Shown: one piece after another, positions 32,083-41,391 of the stretch
How the letters are laid out: every line of letters starts with the position of its first letter
Position numbering within the stretch: position 1 is the first letter of the stretch
Assembly: GCA_020073205.1 (NCBI GenBank)
Contig: JAIQFR010000024.1
Location: 1 to 45,757 of the forward strand
DNA length: 45,757 nt
Reading direction: 5' to 3'
From: Terriglobia bacterium
GTDB taxonomy: Bacteria > Acidobacteriota > Polarisedimenticolia > Polarisedimenticolales > JAIQFR01
The notes under the pieces: generated by a model
What the model saw: the letters and a program-made list of their open reading frames with translations, nothing else
Told to the model about the DNA's origin: nothing
The model's database searches: none
Made by a program: the position numbers and the translations under genes

Positions 32083-33924
32083 TCACGGTTCCGGTTGAGG
32101 CGCGTCCTTCCGCCGCTGCAAGTCGATCATCGCCCGGTAGACTCGCGAGCGCACTTCGTGCCGCTCGTTCGCCCGCGTGATATAGCGGACCACCAGGGTG
32201 GCTCCGGAACCGGTCGGCCGCACGCTCATCACGGGTTCGCCACGGAAGGCCTGGGGCGCGGCCCCCGGCGCCACCTTTCGCCATTCGTCGGTGGCGAGCT
32301 GCGCGTTCTTCTGCGTTTCCGCCGCCACCATCCGCTTCACCGCCTCGGCCATCGCGAACGGATCGGAGTCCGCCGGCACGGCCACCTGGATCTCGTCCCA
32401 CATCCACTGGCCGGAGGTCGAGAAGTTGAAGTAGTTTCCTTCCACCGCGAATCCGTTCATGAACGCGACTTTTCTCCCCGTCGGATGGCCGGCATCGGAC
32501 CAGTCCCCCGTCTCCAGCAAGATGGTGCGCATGGGTCCGATCTCCAGGACCTCTCCGGAGACTCCGTTGATCTCCACCCAGTCTCCCGCCCGGATCCCAT
32601 TGCGGCCCATCAATACGAACCATCCGATGAACGCCACGATGAAATCCTTCATCGCCACCGTCAGCCCCGCTCCGGCCAGCGCCAGCACCGCGGCGAATTG
32701 AGTGGGCGGGCCGAAGATCACCAGCAGGATCAGAATCACGCCGCCGCCCCGGATCGCGAAGCCCGCCACGGAGTGCAACGTGTGCACCTGCTTGCGATCC
32801 GCCACCAGCTTCGCGAACGAACGGCTCACCCAGATGTCGATGACCGTCGTCGACAAGGCGATGATCAGAATCCACAGCAAACAGTAGAGGAGCCGGTGCA
32901 CGCATTGCCGCTCTCGCTCCTGGACGAACGTGGACCATCTCTTGTACGTATCCGCTAGCTGTGTCTCGTCCTCGATCCTCTTGTCGAGGACCTCCAAGTT
33001 CTTCCGATCGGCCGCGCGCCTCTTGAGCGAGGACATTCTCGCCGCCCCTGGTTTCGAAGGAGCCGGCGCCGTCGCGCCGGCGGCTTGCGCGGCATGGGGT
33101 CCCCCGGCGGGGGGTGTGGGTTCCCGCGCTGTCTGCTTGCCTTCTTTCTGATTCAACTTCTCGCGGCGATTCGCCAAATCGGCGGCCTGGGCGCGGACGC
33201 CCTGCTCGGCCTGCTGCAATTGCACGATCTTCTCGCGCAACGAATACCACGTCCTCGCGAGCGCGACGATGTTCCGTGACGGCGTCTCCTCCACGGAATT
33301 CTGCGTGCCGGAAGGTACGAGGTTCTGAAGCCCGCCATTCGCCTGCTCCCGGGCCTCGTACCGCTGCTTCATGCGCTGGATGATGCCCTGGGGATCGCCC
33401 CCGGCGCGAATCAGGTCCTGGTGGGCGTCGTCCAGCTCGTCCTGATCCAGATCGGCCTGCGCCTGGATCGACTGCAGCTGTTGCTGCAAGGCGTCCTTCG
33501 CGCTCTCCTTGGCACCGGCCAGCCCTTTCTTGAGGCGCTCGATCTCCGCCTGATCGAAGTCCAGCTGCGCTTGCGCTTTCTTCAACCGGTCGGAGATCTC
33601 CTGGGCTTCGGGCGAGAGCGGCGTGGGATGGTCCGTCGCCTCTTGAAGCGCGGTGGCGAACGCGAGGTCGACCTCGATGTCGGCGATGCGCAACACCTCG
33701 CGCGCCATCCACTGCTCCTCGCGGGTCACGGCGTGCGCGGCCACCGCTCGAGCCGTGTCGAACTGATCCTGGGTCACCTTGGCCAGGCGATAGAACGGTG
33801 CATTTCGGTACGAAGGCCCGGACCGGGGCTCGCCGATCGGCCGGCTCGTGATCACCAGGCCGACGAGGGTCGCGATCAGGAGGACAAGCAGCACGGCGGA
33901 GATGACGCGGTAGTAGGGACTCAT
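32083..33924 (-). CDS. MscS-family mechanosensitive channel with periplasmic coiled coil
   Basis: The 613-residue protein starts at the ATG at 33924. An N-terminal membrane helix (residues 7-27) is followed by about 300 residues that are mostly coiled coil (LKKAQAQLDFDQAEIERLKK, LQQQLQSIQAQADLDQDEL) with a Pro/Ala linker. The membrane part follows: CVHRLLYCLLWILIIALSTT, then an Ala/Gly-rich pore helix (QFAAVLALAGAGLTVAMKDF) and the beta domain GIRAGDWVEINGVSGEVLEI typical of MscS. It should open under membrane tension and protect against hypo-osmotic shock. The large N-terminal part places it among the complex members such as MscK-like proteins. A TACAAT on the minus strand at 33946-33951 may be its -10 element. 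Confidence 0.9.
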   Translation of the reverse strand: MSPYYRVISAVLLVLLIATLVGLVITSRPIGEPRSGPSYRNAPFYRLAKVTQDQFDTARAVAAHAVTREEQWMAREVLRIADIEVDLAFATALQEATDHPTPLSPEAQEISDRLKKAQAQLDFDQAEIERLKKGLAGAKESAKDALQQQLQSIQAQADLDQDELDDAHQDLIRAGGDPQGIIQRMKQRYEAREQANGGLQNLVPSGTQNSVEETPSRNIVALARTWYSLREKIVQLQQAEQGVRAQAADLANRREKLNQKEGKQTAREPTPPAGGPHAAQAAGATAPAPSKPGAARMSSLKRRAADRKNLEVLDKRIEDETQLADTYKRWSTFVQERERQCVHRLLYCLLWILIIALSTTVIDIWVSRSFAKLVADRKQVHTLHSVAGFAIRGGGVILILLVIFGPPTQFAAVLALAGAGLTVAMKDFIVAFIGWFVLMGRNGIRAGDWVEINGVSGEVLEIGPMRTILLETGDWSDAGHPTGRKVAFMNGFAVEGNYFNFSTSGQWMWDEIQVAVPADSDPFAMAEAVKRMVAAETQKNAQLATDEWRKVAPGAAPQAFRGEPVMSVRPTGSGATLVVRYITRANERHEVRSRVYRAMIDLQRRKDAPQPEP

Positions 33925-34074
33925 AACCCCTCGATTCCGGTCCCGATTGTATGATCATGCCTCGCCTCGAGCGAGCCCGAAGCTCCCCCGGTCCTTCCGT
34001 CCCGTTCGTCCCACCGGAGGACGCAGAGGGCGGGTGGGTCGACGGGCGCGCTCCGGCGGCCGGGAGGATTCCGG

Positions 34075-35079
34075 TCAGGGCGACAGCCGGAATTCGTGAA
34101 AGACCAGATCCCGCGGCTCCGCGAGATCCACCGCGAAGACGCCCACATGCCGGATTTCCGCGAGGAGGAGCTTGCGCCCCCGCGGTGCGGTTTCGACATC
34201 GGCCAGCGGGATCCGCACGTGGTTGCGCCCGGGAGCGAGCAGGAACTTCCCGTTGAATCGGTCGGCGTAGTCCTCGTCGTGGCTGAGGTCGTCGATACGA
34301 ACCGTCACGCGGAGCGGGGTCGAGGAGGGGTTCGTGCAGTCGAACGAGAACTCCGATCGCCCCCGCCAGTCGCGCGGGAAGAACTCGAGCCAGAGGCCCG
34401 GATACGCTCCGGGCCGCAGGTGGAGACGCAGCGCGCCGTCCGTTCCCGCACCTCCCTTTCGCTCGAAGACGCCCGTCGACCACGCCGACCAGCCGAAGCG
34501 GTCGAGCTGAGCCGAGCTGCGGAAGTCCGCGAGCACGGGGAATTGGCGTCCGGCCCTCACCTCGTCGGCGATCGCACGGGCGGACGGCGCGAACGCCGCC
34601 AGAACCCCGCCCAGAGCAGCCGCCCTCAGGCCCCAACGGAGGGGGGCTCCACTCCCGCGCCCGGAGGACGCCGCGGCCAGCACGACGGCCGCGGCACCGA
34701 CGCCGTCCCGGACGACGTCCCAGGGATCGGCGGCGCCGCCGAGAGCCGCCTGCAGGAGCTCCACCGCGGCGCCGTCCACCACGACGGCCACGAACACCAC
34801 GAAGAGGCGCCCGAGCCGGTCGAGGCGGCGCGCTCGTGCCGGCCCCGGGAATCCGAACAGCAGCGCCCCGGCGACGAGGCCGAAGCCCGGAACGTGCAGG
34901 AAGTCGTGCAGGCGGAGCGCCGAACGGAGGTGGGGGCCCGTGGCGGGAGCGAGCACGGCGACCAGCGTGCAGCAAAGGGCCGTGCCGAGCGCGATCCCAC
35001 GCCGGAGCGACCGATGGGCCCTGATCTCGTCGATCCGCACGCTCGCCCCGCCTCGATGCTCGGTGGCCCGAACGGTCAC
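34075..35079 (-). CDS. VanZ-like membrane protein with C-terminal extracytoplasmic domain
   Basis: The start is taken as the GTG at 35079, which overlaps the stop of the upstream gene as GTGA; GTG 35040 is the alternative. About five hydrophobic helices cover residues 25-180, with LHDFLHVPGFGLVAGALLFG and AAVELLQAALGGAADPWDVV matching the VanZ pattern (DKxxH-type start and the E-x-Q / D-xx-N region in altered form). The last 150 residues are a soluble beta-sandwich-like domain (RLHLRPGAYPGLWLEFFPRD, LRVTVRIDDLSHDEDYADRF). VanZ-like proteins affect glycopeptide response by an unknown route. It is the last gene of the exporter/sulfatase operon. Confidence 0.75.
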   Translation of the reverse strand: MTVRATEHRGGASVRIDEIRAHRSLRRGIALGTALCCTLVAVLAPATGPHLRSALRLHDFLHVPGFGLVAGALLFGFPGPARARRLDRLGRLFVVFVAVVVDGAAVELLQAALGGAADPWDVVRDGVGAAAVVLAAASSGRGSGAPLRWGLRAAALGGVLAAFAPSARAIADEVRAGRQFPVLADFRSSAQLDRFGWSAWSTGVFERKGGAGTDGALRLHLRPGAYPGLWLEFFPRDWRGRSEFSFDCTNPSSTPLRVTVRIDDLSHDEDYADRFNGKFLLAPGRNHVRIPLADVETAPRGRKLLLAEIRHVGVFAVDLAEPRDLVFHEFRLSP

Positions 35080-37058
35080 CGGGCGACCGGCTCCTGCGGA
35101 CCGGCCTTCGTCTCGTCCACGAGCCACTGGGTCGCCTGGAGCATGGAGACCGCGTAGTCCTTGAGGCGGGCCGCGACGTCGGGGCGCTCCCTCAGGTGGT
35201 CGGTGGTGTCCCGCTCGCGGTAGCGGTACAGCGTCTCCCTCCCCTTCCGGCGCCACACCCAGAACCAGTCGGCGTCGAGGCAGCCGATCCGGTCGTCCGC
35301 GGTGAAGTAGGTCGCGGGGCGCCGCTCGTGCAGCAGATCGACCCCCATCGTGTTGTTCACGTAGCGGACGCCGAGCAGCCCGAGGAGCGTCGGCCCGAGG
35401 TCGATCTGCTCGCCGAGCCCGTCGAGGACCCGCGGCGCGCCGAGGATGCCGGGGGCGTACAGGATCATCGGCGTGTGGTGGAACGAGAGCGGCATGTCGT
35501 AGACCGGATCGATGATCGCGCCGTGGTCGGCGACGAACGCGAACACCGTGTTCGCGAACCACGGCTCCTTCGACGCCAGGTCGACGAGGTGGCCGATCGC
35601 CCAGTCCGCGTACTCGACCATCTGGTGGGAGAGGTCGCCGCTCCTCGGCCGGAACGGGATGTCCTGGGGGAGGACGTACGGGGTGTGGTCGCTCGCGGTC
35701 AGGAACGCGGCGAGGAACGGGCGGCCGCTCCGGCCCCAGCGATCGAGGGTCGGCATCGCGAACTCGAACATGTAGTGGTCGGGCACGCCGAGGGTGCTCT
35801 TCACCCGCTCCCGCGGGTAGTCCTTGAGGCTGACGATGGTGCCGTACCCGTTGTTGCTCAGGAACCCGCCCATGTTGTCGAACTGCTCGTCGTGGGTGCA
35901 GAAGAAGCCGGTCTCGTACCCCTGCTCCCGCAGCACGCGGCCGATGCCGGTGAACGGCTTCAGGCAGTGCGCCCCCTTCATCGGGTGCTCCGAGAGGAGC
36001 GACGGAAGCGAGAACAGGGTCCCGTACACCCCGTTGAACGTGTGGATCCCGGCGGTGTAGACGTGGTCGAAGCTCCACCCGCGGGAGGCGAGGTCGTCGA
36101 GGCGCGGGGTCAAGCCCCCTCCCCCGTTCCGGGAGAGGCGCTCGGCCGACATGCTCTCCATGATCACGATCACGACGTTCAGGGGCCGCCGCTCCTCCCG
36201 CGGCGCGACGCGCCGGGCGATGGGCGAGTCGAACGCCTCGGGCCCCGCGAGCCCGAGATAGCGCCGCGCGCCGTCCACGGCCCGCCGGGGGTCCATCAGC
36301 TTGAGGCGGCTCAGGGTCTGCTCCCTCGCCTCGATCGCGCTGTTCCAGAAGGTGAACGTCGCGTTGAGTCCGAGCTGGTTCGCGAGAGCGTACGTGGAGA
36401 AGAAGGCGGTGCCGGTCCTTATCGGGGACTTCCGCGTCGTCCTTCCCCTCGCTCCGACGAAGAGGAGAGCCGCCGCGACGAGCGAGAGCGCCAGCACCCC
36501 GGCGGCCCGCCGCATCGAGAAGGCCGGCGCCTCCCGCTCCAGCACCCGCCGCCTGAGCCCGACGACGGCCCAGCCGAAGGCGATCCAGGAGACCGCGAAC
36601 AGGGCGATGTAAGGGTAATACCCCCGCGTCTCGAGGACCGTCTTGAGCATGAACCCCGGCGTCTCGGTCCAGGTGAGGGACGCCACGGTGAGGCGCGAGA
36701 AGAAGTACTCGAAGAACGGGATGTCGGCGGCCCCCGCGAAGAACGCCATCCCGTAGCCCAGCCCCAGGAGCGTCCCGGCATGCCGTCCCCACGACCGGGA
36801 GCGGAGCCCGAGGGCGGCGGCGAGCGTCAGCACGACGAGGGGGAGGAACAGGAGATAGCAGGACACCACCGTGTCGAACCTCGCCCCCATCCAGAAGGCC
36901 CTGAGGAGGACGCCGGTGGGGATGTCCCGCGCCCGGTCGCGGACCGCGTGGAAGAGGACCAGGCGGTGGACGGTGAAGATCGCGAGCCCGGCGAGGTAGG
37001 CCCCGGCGAGGTAGACGAGGTGCGCGGCCGCCGGTCTTACGCCGCTCCCGGGCCGCAC
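35076..37058 (-). CDS. LtaS/MdoB-like sulfatase-fold membrane transferase
   Basis: The 660-residue protein starts at GTG 37058, 3 nt after the permease stop. Five membrane helices occupy residues 1-200. The extracytoplasmic sulfatase-fold domain starts at LNVVIVIMESMSAERLS, where the Glu is a metal ligand. HTFNGVYGTLFSLPSLL contains the Thr expected to be the nucleophile, and FAFVADHGA and SFHHTPMILYAP give the remaining metal ligands. This matches LTA synthase and phosphoglycerol transferases. In a Gram-negative the product is more likely phosphoglycerol or phosphoethanolamine on periplasmic glucans or LPS than lipoteichoic acid. Grouped with a VanZ-like gene and an exporter, it suggests an envelope-modification unit. 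Confidence 0.88.
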   Translation of the reverse strand: MRPGSGVRPAAAHLVYLAGAYLAGLAIFTVHRLVLFHAVRDRARDIPTGVLLRAFWMGARFDTVVSCYLLFLPLVVLTLAAALGLRSRSWGRHAGTLLGLGYGMAFFAGAADIPFFEYFFSRLTVASLTWTETPGFMLKTVLETRGYYPYIALFAVSWIAFGWAVVGLRRRVLEREAPAFSMRRAAGVLALSLVAAALLFVGARGRTTRKSPIRTGTAFFSTYALANQLGLNATFTFWNSAIEAREQTLSRLKLMDPRRAVDGARRYLGLAGPEAFDSPIARRVAPREERRPLNVVIVIMESMSAERLSRNGGGGLTPRLDDLASRGWSFDHVYTAGIHTFNGVYGTLFSLPSLLSEHPMKGAHCLKPFTGIGRVLREQGYETGFFCTHDEQFDNMGGFLSNNGYGTIVSLKDYPRERVKSTLGVPDHYMFEFAMPTLDRWGRSGRPFLAAFLTASDHTPYVLPQDIPFRPRSGDLSHQMVEYADWAIGHLVDLASKEPWFANTVFAFVADHGAIIDPVYDMPLSFHHTPMILYAPGILGAPRVLDGLGEQIDLGPTLLGLLGVRYVNNTMGVDLLHERRPATYFTADDRIGCLDADWFWVWRRKGRETLYRYRERDTTDHLRERPDVAARLKDYAVSMLQATQWLVDETKAGPQEPVAR

Positions 37059-37061
37059 GGG

Positions 37062-38264
37062 TCAAAGCTCCCTGAGGGCGCGCGCGACCGGGATCCTCGC
37101 GGCGCGGATCGCCGGCGGGAGCCCGCCGACGAGCCCCATCACGAGCGCGTAGACGATCCCCCGCGCCATCAGCCGCGGCGTGATCGCGAACGCGAACGCC
37201 ACCTGGCTGAAGCTCTGCCAGTTGATCGTCGAGGTCTCGTACCCGTTGAACGCGGCGTACGACGCGGCGCCGCCCAGGATCCCGCCGGCCAGCGCGAGGA
37301 TCATCGACTCCACCAGCACCGACGCCACCACCGCGCCCCCGCCGAAGCCGAGCGCCCGGAGCGTCGCGATCTCGCGGGTCCGGGCGGCCACCGCGGAGTA
37401 CATGGTGTTGAGCCCCCCGAACACGGCGCCGATCCCCATGAGGCCGGCGACCAGCGAGCCGAGCCCCTGCACGATCGCGGTCAGACGGGTGGATTGCTCC
37501 TCGAAGAACTCCGACTCTCGCTGGACCTGGACGTCGAGGCGTGGGTCCGTGCTCAGGGCGTCCTTGAACGCGGTGAAGGCCGCGGGCGATTCGAGCCTCA
37601 CGTAGACCGACTCGAAGCTGTCGCCGCGGCGGTACGCCGGCTGCAGGACCGCGATGTCGCACCACAGCTCGGAGTCCGCCACCCGCCCCCCCGCGTCGAA
37701 GATCCCGACCACGGTCCAGGCATTTTCCCCCCAGCGGAGCCGCGAGCCCAGGGAGAGCCCCGAGAACTGCTTCGCGGCGGCTCTCCCGACGACGATCTCG
37801 TTCTTCCCCGGCTCGAAGCCGCGCCCCTCGACGAGGCGCACCTCGTTCCGGACGGCGAACGCCGCCGGCTGCACGCCGCGGAGGGGGACGTTGGCCACCG
37901 TCCCGGTGGACCGCTTCGGGAGGTCCACCACCACGAACAGCTCCGCGGACGCCAGGGGGCCGCCGGGCCCGCGCGCGATCCCCGGCTCGCCGGCGATGAT
38001 CCGCACCTCGTCGCGGGAGAGCACGCTGTACATCTCGGTGTTCGAGCCGCCCCTCAGCACGATGGCGCGGTCCGGCGAGCCGGTCGAGGTCATCACGGCG
38101 CGGAACCCTTCGGCGATCGAGAGCACCGCGACGAAGGTCGCCACGACGCCCGCGACCCCGACCATCGCCGCGAGCGACGCTCCCCGCCTCTCGCGGAGCG
38201 TGCGGAGGTTCAAGAGGGTCACGGCACCCGCCTGATGGATCGCCGCGAGAAGGGCCGGAAGCAA
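37062..38264 (-). CDS. FtsX-like ABC transporter permease (second permease)
   Basis: The 400-residue protein has the MacB/FtsX permease layout: one N-terminal membrane helix (SLAAMVGVAGVVATFVAVLS), a large periplasmic domain of about 230 residues, and three C-terminal helices starting at LGSLVAGLMGIGAVFGGLNT. The cytoplasmic loop TREIATLRALGFGGGAV is the FtsX-domain signature that contacts the ATPase. It is 3 nt downstream of the other permease. MacB-type systems normally use one permease as a homodimer; a pair of different permeases suggests a heterodimer. Confidence 0.92.
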   Translation of the reverse strand: MLPALLAAIHQAGAVTLLNLRTLRERRGASLAAMVGVAGVVATFVAVLSIAEGFRAVMTSTGSPDRAIVLRGGSNTEMYSVLSRDEVRIIAGEPGIARGPGGPLASAELFVVVDLPKRSTGTVANVPLRGVQPAAFAVRNEVRLVEGRGFEPGKNEIVVGRAAAKQFSGLSLGSRLRWGENAWTVVGIFDAGGRVADSELWCDIAVLQPAYRRGDSFESVYVRLESPAAFTAFKDALSTDPRLDVQVQRESEFFEEQSTRLTAIVQGLGSLVAGLMGIGAVFGGLNTMYSAVAARTREIATLRALGFGGGAVVASVLVESMILALAGGILGGAASYAAFNGYETSTINWQSFSQVAFAFAITPRLMARGIVYALVMGLVGGLPPAIRAARIPVARALREL

Positions 38265-38267
38265 CGC

Positions 38268-39422
38268 TCAGACCCTCCGGAGCGCGTCCACGATGCGGAG
38301 CCTGAGCGCCATGACGGCGGGCGGCACGCCGGTGGCCACGCCCAGCGCGAGGACGAGCCCCACGCCGCGGACGAGGTCCCGGACGGGGAGGAAGAAGATC
38401 GGGAGCTGGCCGCCGGTCGGGTCGCCCCGCTGGATCAGGACCCAGCCGAGCCCGAGGCCGAGGAGCCCGCCGACGCCGGACAGGAGGAGGGACTCGGCCA
38501 TCACCAGGCCCAGGACCTTGCCGTCGGAGTACCCGAGGGTCTTGAGCACCGCGATCTCCCCCACGCGCTCCCGCACCGACTGAGCCATCGTGTTCCCCGC
38601 GACCAGGAGGATCGTGAAGAACACGGCGAGGAGGACCGACCTCAGGATGGCGCCGATGTCCCCGACCTGGTTCGCGAACGCCTGGGCGAACGCCTTCTCC
38701 GTGGAGGTCTTGGTCTCGTGCGCGGAGTTCTGGAACGTGTCGTCGATGCGCCGCGCGATCTCCGCCGCACGGGCGGGCTCGGCGATCCTCTCGATGAACC
38801 AGCCGACCATTCCCTGGCCGAACATCCGGGACTCGTCGAAGTAGTCGTAGCGGAAGAAGAACTGGGTCGTGTTGGTCCCCTTCTCGGCGCCGTCGTAGAT
38901 GCCGACGAGGTCGAAGACCCAGTCGATCGACCCGTCCTTCTTCCGCCAGATCGTCGCCTGGATGGGGATCTTGTCGCCGATCTTCCAGCCGTACTTCGTG
39001 GCGATCTGCCGTCCCGCGATCGCCCCCATCCGGTCGGCGAGCCACGCGCGCTTCTGGTCCTCCGGCAGCCGGTATTCGGGGTAGAGCTCGAGGAGCGCCT
39101 CGGGATCCGTGACGTACTGCGGGAAGAAGTTCTTCGGGTCCTGGTAGGTCCCTCCGAACCAGGTCGAATAGGAGACCGCCTTGACGCCGGGGATCGACTC
39201 GATCCTCGTCCGGTAGCTCACCGGGAGGAGCTGGATCAGCGACACACGGTGGAGCGTCAGGAGCCGGTCGGCGCCGGTCAGCTCGATGCCCCCGGTGAAC
39301 GCCTGCCGGATCGCCCCGAGGTAGCCGAAGAGGACGAACGCGACGAGGATGGACAGCACGGTGAAGACCGTTCGGGTCTTCTTCCGCAGAAGGCTCCGCC
39401 AGACGAGGGGAAGGAACCTCAT
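38268..39422 (-). CDS. FtsX-like ABC transporter permease (first permease)
   Basis: The 384-residue protein starts at ATG 39422, overlapping the ATPase stop as TGATG; the open frame upstream is shadow. It has an N-terminal helix (TVFTVLSILVAFVLFGYLGA), a periplasmic domain and three C-terminal helices from AILRSVLLAVFFTILLVAGN. The loop RVGEIAVLKTLGYSDGKVLG is the ATPase-contacting signature. It pairs with the ATPase and the second permease. MacB-like mechanotransmission, moving substrates through a TolC-type channel from the periplasm, is the probable mode. Confidence 0.92.
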   Translation of the reverse strand: MRFLPLVWRSLLRKKTRTVFTVLSILVAFVLFGYLGAIRQAFTGGIELTGADRLLTLHRVSLIQLLPVSYRTRIESIPGVKAVSYSTWFGGTYQDPKNFFPQYVTDPEALLELYPEYRLPEDQKRAWLADRMGAIAGRQIATKYGWKIGDKIPIQATIWRKKDGSIDWVFDLVGIYDGAEKGTNTTQFFFRYDYFDESRMFGQGMVGWFIERIAEPARAAEIARRIDDTFQNSAHETKTSTEKAFAQAFANQVGDIGAILRSVLLAVFFTILLVAGNTMAQSVRERVGEIAVLKTLGYSDGKVLGLVMAESLLLSGVGGLLGLGLGWVLIQRGDPTGGQLPIFFLPVRDLVRGVGLVLALGVATGVPPAVMALRLRIVDALRRV

Positions 39423-40114
39423 CCGATCCCCTCCCCGCTCAGCATGCCCTTGTCGAGGATCAGCCTCCGGCGCGCGCGAGCGGCGGCGTGAGGGTCGTGG
39501 GTCACCATCACGATCGTCTTGCCGAAACGCGCGTTCAGGGCCTCGAGGAGATCGAGGATCTCGTCTCCCGCCTTCCGGTCGAGGTCGCCGGTCGGCTCGT
39601 CGCAGAGCAGGAACGTCGGGTCGGTCACGATCGCCCGGGCGATCCCCACTCGCTGCTCCTGTCCCCCGGAGAGCTGGCGGGGGTAGTGCTTCGCGCGGTC
39701 GACGAGCCCGACCACGGCCAGCGCGGACGCGACGTGGCGCCGGCGCTCCGACCGCGAGAGGCCGGTGAGCAGCAGCGGCAGCTCGACGTTCCGCTCGGCG
39801 GTCAGGACGGGGAGGAGGTTGTAGAGCTGGAACACGAAGCCGACGTGCCTCGCGCGCCACCGCGCGAGGTCGCCGTGGGACATCCGGTCGATGCGCTCGC
39901 CCCTGACCTCGATCGCGCCGCTCGACGGGACGTCGAGCCCGCCGAGAAGGTTGAGGAGCGTCGTCTTCCCGGAGCCGGAGGGGCCCATCAACGCCAGGAA
40001 GTCCCCCTTCGGGATCTCGAGGTTGACCCCCAGGAGGACGTCGATCCGCTCCCCTCCGCGGCGGTACTCCTTGTGGACGTCCTTCACGCGGACCAGGGCA
40101 CCGTCGTCGGCCAT
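39419..40114 (-). CDS. ABC transporter ATP-binding protein, MacB/LolD type
   Basis: The 231-residue ATPase starts at the ATG at 40114 after GAGAGGG; the frame upstream is not used. Walker [10 protein letters not shown]-loop [20 protein letters not shown], signature [15 protein letters not shown], Walker [12 protein letters not shown] and switch His in VTHD are all present. The RVGI segment and the length match the MacB/LolD/FtsE branch. The signature has Glu where Gln is usual (GGQ-E-QRV). It energises the two downstream permeases. Confidence 0.95.
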   Translation of the reverse strand: MADDGALVRVKDVHKEYRRGGERIDVLLGVNLEIPKGDFLALMGPSGSGKTTLLNLLGGLDVPSSGAIEVRGERIDRMSHGDLARWRARHVGFVFQLYNLLPVLTAERNVELPLLLTGLSRSERRRHVASALAVVGLVDRAKHYPRQLSGGQEQRVGIARAIVTDPTFLLCDEPTGDLDRKAGDEILDLLEALNARFGKTIVMVTHDPHAAARARRRLILDKGMLSGEGIG

Positions 40115-40130
40115 GTCCCTCTCCCCCGGG

Positions 40131-41360
40131 TCAGCGCGCATCGGCTCGGATCCCGTCGGCGAGACTCGGCGGTCCATCGACCACGACGCGCTCTCCGGCG
40201 GCGAGGCCGGCGGCGATCTCCACGTCGCTCCCCGAGACCGGTCCGGGCTCGACGGCCCGCCTCTCGAGACGGCCGTTCGCGAGGACGAACACCACGTCCC
40301 TGTCGCCGTCGCGCCTCAGGGCGGCGCGGGGGATCAAACGGCGCGGGCGCGCGCCGACCGACCCCGAGCCCCCGCTCGACAGGAACGCCACCTTGACCCC
40401 CATGTCGGGGAGGATCCTCGGATCGAGCCGGTCGAAGGCGATCCGGACCTTCACCGTGGCCTTTTGTCGATCGGCGGTGGGGATCACCGCGATCACCGAG
40501 GCCGGGATCCGCCAGTCCGGGTAAGCGTCGAGGACCGCCTCGACCCGCTGCGCCGGCTCGACGCGGTGGATGTAGCTCTCGTTGACGTCCACTTCGACCT
40601 CGAGCGACGCCATGTCGACGACGGTGCAGATTCCCGTCCGGGTGAATCCGCCCCCGGCGGAGATCGGGGAGACCATCTCGCCGGGCTGCGCGTCCTTGGA
40701 CACCGCGATGCCGTCGAACGGGGCGCGAATCACGGTGTCGTCCAGCTCCTGACGCCGCAGCTCCACCTGGCGCTCGGCCACGGTTTCCTGCTGCCGCAGG
40801 AGGGCGAGCCGAGCCTGGAGCGCGTCGTGCTCCGCTTGCGCCGAGTCGAGATCCGCCTGGCTCGAGACCCCCTTGGCGACGAGATCGGTCTGGCGCGCGA
40901 GGCTCAGGGCCGCGAGGTGGAGCTCAGCCTCCGTCTCGGCCAGCGCGCGCCCGGCGGAGACCGCCTGGGACTCGTCGAGGGCGAGGGTCCGGCGCGCCAT
41001 GGCGTCGTCGAGCCTCGCGAGGACCTGTCCCCGCTTGACCGCCATCCCTTCCTCGACGGCGACCTCCCTGACCTTGCCCGTGATCTTCGAGGAGACGGTG
41101 GCGCGACGGCGAGCGGTCACGTACCCCGAGGCGTTCAGGACGGCGGGCGAGCCCCCCGGAGCGAGTTCCCGGACCGGGGCGACCGTGACGGAAACGGCGG
41201 CCCGGCTCGCCGCCCACCACCAACCCGCCACGACGAGGACCACCGCGAAGGCCCCGATGACGACCCAGGTCACGGCGCGGCCTCGCCTCGTCCGGCCGTC
41301 GTCCCGACGCTCGATCTTGAGCGACCCGAGGTCGTCGAGCGCCTGCCTTCCGTCTCCCAT
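40131..41360 (-). CDS. Periplasmic adaptor (membrane fusion protein), MacA/HlyD type
   Basis: The 409-residue protein starts at ATG 41360 after AGGAG. One N-terminal membrane anchor (TWVVIGAFAVVLVVAGWWW) is followed by a barrel-sandwich segment (ASGYVTARRRATVSSKITGK), a coiled-coil hairpin at about residues 115-205, and the return strand VIRAPFDGIAVSKDAQPGEM. It then has beta-barrel and membrane-proximal domains. It would connect the ABC permeases to a TolC-like outer-membrane channel; no such channel is encoded in the window. It follows purA by 31 nt. Confidence 0.93.
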   Translation of the reverse strand: MGDGRQALDDLGSLKIERRDDGRTRRGRAVTWVVIGAFAVVLVVAGWWWAASRAAVSVTVAPVRELAPGGSPAVLNASGYVTARRRATVSSKITGKVREVAVEEGMAVKRGQVLARLDDAMARRTLALDESQAVSAGRALAETEAELHLAALSLARQTDLVAKGVSSQADLDSAQAEHDALQARLALLRQQETVAERQVELRRQELDDTVIRAPFDGIAVSKDAQPGEMVSPISAGGGFTRTGICTVVDMASLEVEVDVNESYIHRVEPAQRVEAVLDAYPDWRIPASVIAVIPTADRQKATVKVRIAFDRLDPRILPDMGVKVAFLSSGGSGSVGARPRRLIPRAALRRDGDRDVVFVLANGRLERRAVEPGPVSGSDVEIAAGLAAGERVVVDGPPSLADGIRADAR

Positions 41361-41391
41361 CGGGAACTCCTGCTCCGGGGACGGGCGCCGC

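Noticed and set aside
34075-39045. A 1656-codon minus-strand open frame spanning several genes
   Set aside because: Only its 3' part (VanZ-like gene) is real. The rest is an Arg/Gly/Pro-rich antisense-phase shadow of the sulfatase-fold and permease genes, caused by high GC.
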